The notes beneath the pieces are model-generated. The model was not told the DNA's origin. It did not search any database and saw nothing but the letters and a program-made list of their open reading frames with translations. Source: an uncultured Planctomycetaceae bacterium (lineage in GTDB: Bacteria > Planctomycetota > Planctomycetia > Pirellulales > Pirellulaceae). Taken from it: a stretch of 13,479 nt of DNA. The stretch spans positions 1-13,479 of the forward strand of contig CAIYOB010000899.1 in NCBI GenBank assembly GCA_903927685.1. The letters run 5' to 3'. A program made the translations under genes and the position numbers. This document shows, in pieces, positions 13,014-13,479 of the stretch (the first letter of the stretch is position 1; each line of letters starts with the position of its first letter).

Positions 13014-13479
13014 ATGTCTCGCATCACACCTGGAACGGTCATCGTCGGGATTTTTGCGATACTATTTGGCCTTGTTGGCGCCTATGGCGTCCGGAAGTAC
13101 CTTCAAAGCGACAATACCGTCGCGCCTCCCGCAGCACCCGCGTTGCAGACGGTTCCCTTGGCAAGCATGGATCTAGAGCCGGGCCGGACCATCGTTCTGG
13201 GCGAGGTGGCCTTGCTGCAATTGACCCAGGCGCAGATCGCCAGCATGCAGAAGTCGGGGAAGTTGCCCCCGCAGTACATGAGCAACCCACAACAGATCAT
13301 CGGGCGAATTCTCAGAAACCCACTCAAACAGGGAGATGCGTTCAAAACAGACGACCTGTATGCAGAGGGAACTGGCCCCACGATCGCTGAGAAACTGGCC
13401 CCCGGGCTGAGGGCGGTGACCATTCCCGTCGACGGCACCGGCGCATTGGGAGGGTATGACGGCCCGGGTTCTTTCGTTG
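13014..13479 (+). CDS. cpaB: CpaB (RcpC-like) Tad pilus assembly protein, N-terminal part
   Basis: CpaB is an inner-membrane-anchored periplasmic protein that works with the secretin in Tad/Flp pilus assembly. ATG 13014 has GGAGG at 13001-13005. The 155 visible codons begin MSRITPGTVIVGIFAILFGLVGAYGVRKYL, a single N-terminal membrane anchor (about 6-26), then a proline/alanine linker. A SAF-type domain follows from about residue 48: VPLASMDLEPGRTIVLGEVAL, then IIGRILRNPLKQGDAFKTDDLY, the usual 'site of SAF cleft' pattern in CpaB and FlgA relatives. The final visible residues AVTIPVDGTGALGGYDGPGSFV match the CpaB core in which VPVD...GFI.PGDRVD is conserved. The frame is open at the right edge, and the rest of the Tad locus (secretin, ATPase, TadB/C) would be expected beyond it. 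This gene is the main evidence that the preceding small protein is a pilin. Confidence 0.87.
   Translation, partial: MSRITPGTVIVGIFAILFGLVGAYGVRKYLQSDNTVAPPAAPALQTVPLASMDLEPGRTIVLGEVALLQLTQAQIASMQKSGKLPPQYMSNPQQIIGRILRNPLKQGDAFKTDDLYAEGTGPTIAEKLAPGLRAVTIPVDGTGALGGYDGPGSFV

Overview
The window looks like planctomycete chromosome. The evidence is high-GC DNA, a tandem double-length UvrA, large GT-C type membrane glycosyltransferases, a small pilin-like family beginning LWNDEA, and a CpaB gene. The assignment rests on recognising these families and not on a database search.

Layout, left to right. Positions 1-4458 (minus) hold the first 1486 codons of a fused UvrA: one complete UvrA-like unit, a linker, and the first half of a second unit that runs off the left edge. 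Positions 4648-5733 (minus) encode a secreted protein of unknown function. A 464-bp intergenic region (5734-6197) carries clustered GTTAAC/TGTCAAC motifs and a sigma-54-type -24/-12 element, followed by a 114-residue pilin-like gene (6198-6542, plus). A GT87/DUF2029-type membrane glycosyltransferase (6671-8023, plus) converges on, and overlaps by 28 bp, a pair of minus-strand GT39-like membrane glycosyltransferases (9908-11842, then 7996-9903) arranged as an operon. A 671-bp divergent intergenic region (11843-12513) holds a perfect 9+9 bp dyad and a second sigma-54-type element. It leads into a second pilin-like gene (12514-12834, plus), an intrinsic terminator, a run of ten C, and the start of cpaB (from 13014, plus, cut by the right edge).

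The most interesting reading is that the two pilin-like genes are paralogues, about two thirds identical over 79 residues. They appear to share one regulatory architecture: a GG-N10-GC sigma-54 element 80-115 bp before the start codon, and GTTAACAG-containing sites 170-180 bp further upstream. The second gene sits just before cpaB, which suggests it is the Flp-like pilin of a Tad-type pilus locus continuing to the right. The first lacks the glycine and glutamate expected of a prepilin. Three membrane glycosyltransferases lie between the paralogues and could act on pili or on envelope glycans, but nothing in the sequence fixes their substrate. No tRNA, rRNA, CRISPR array, transposase or complete insertion sequence was seen.
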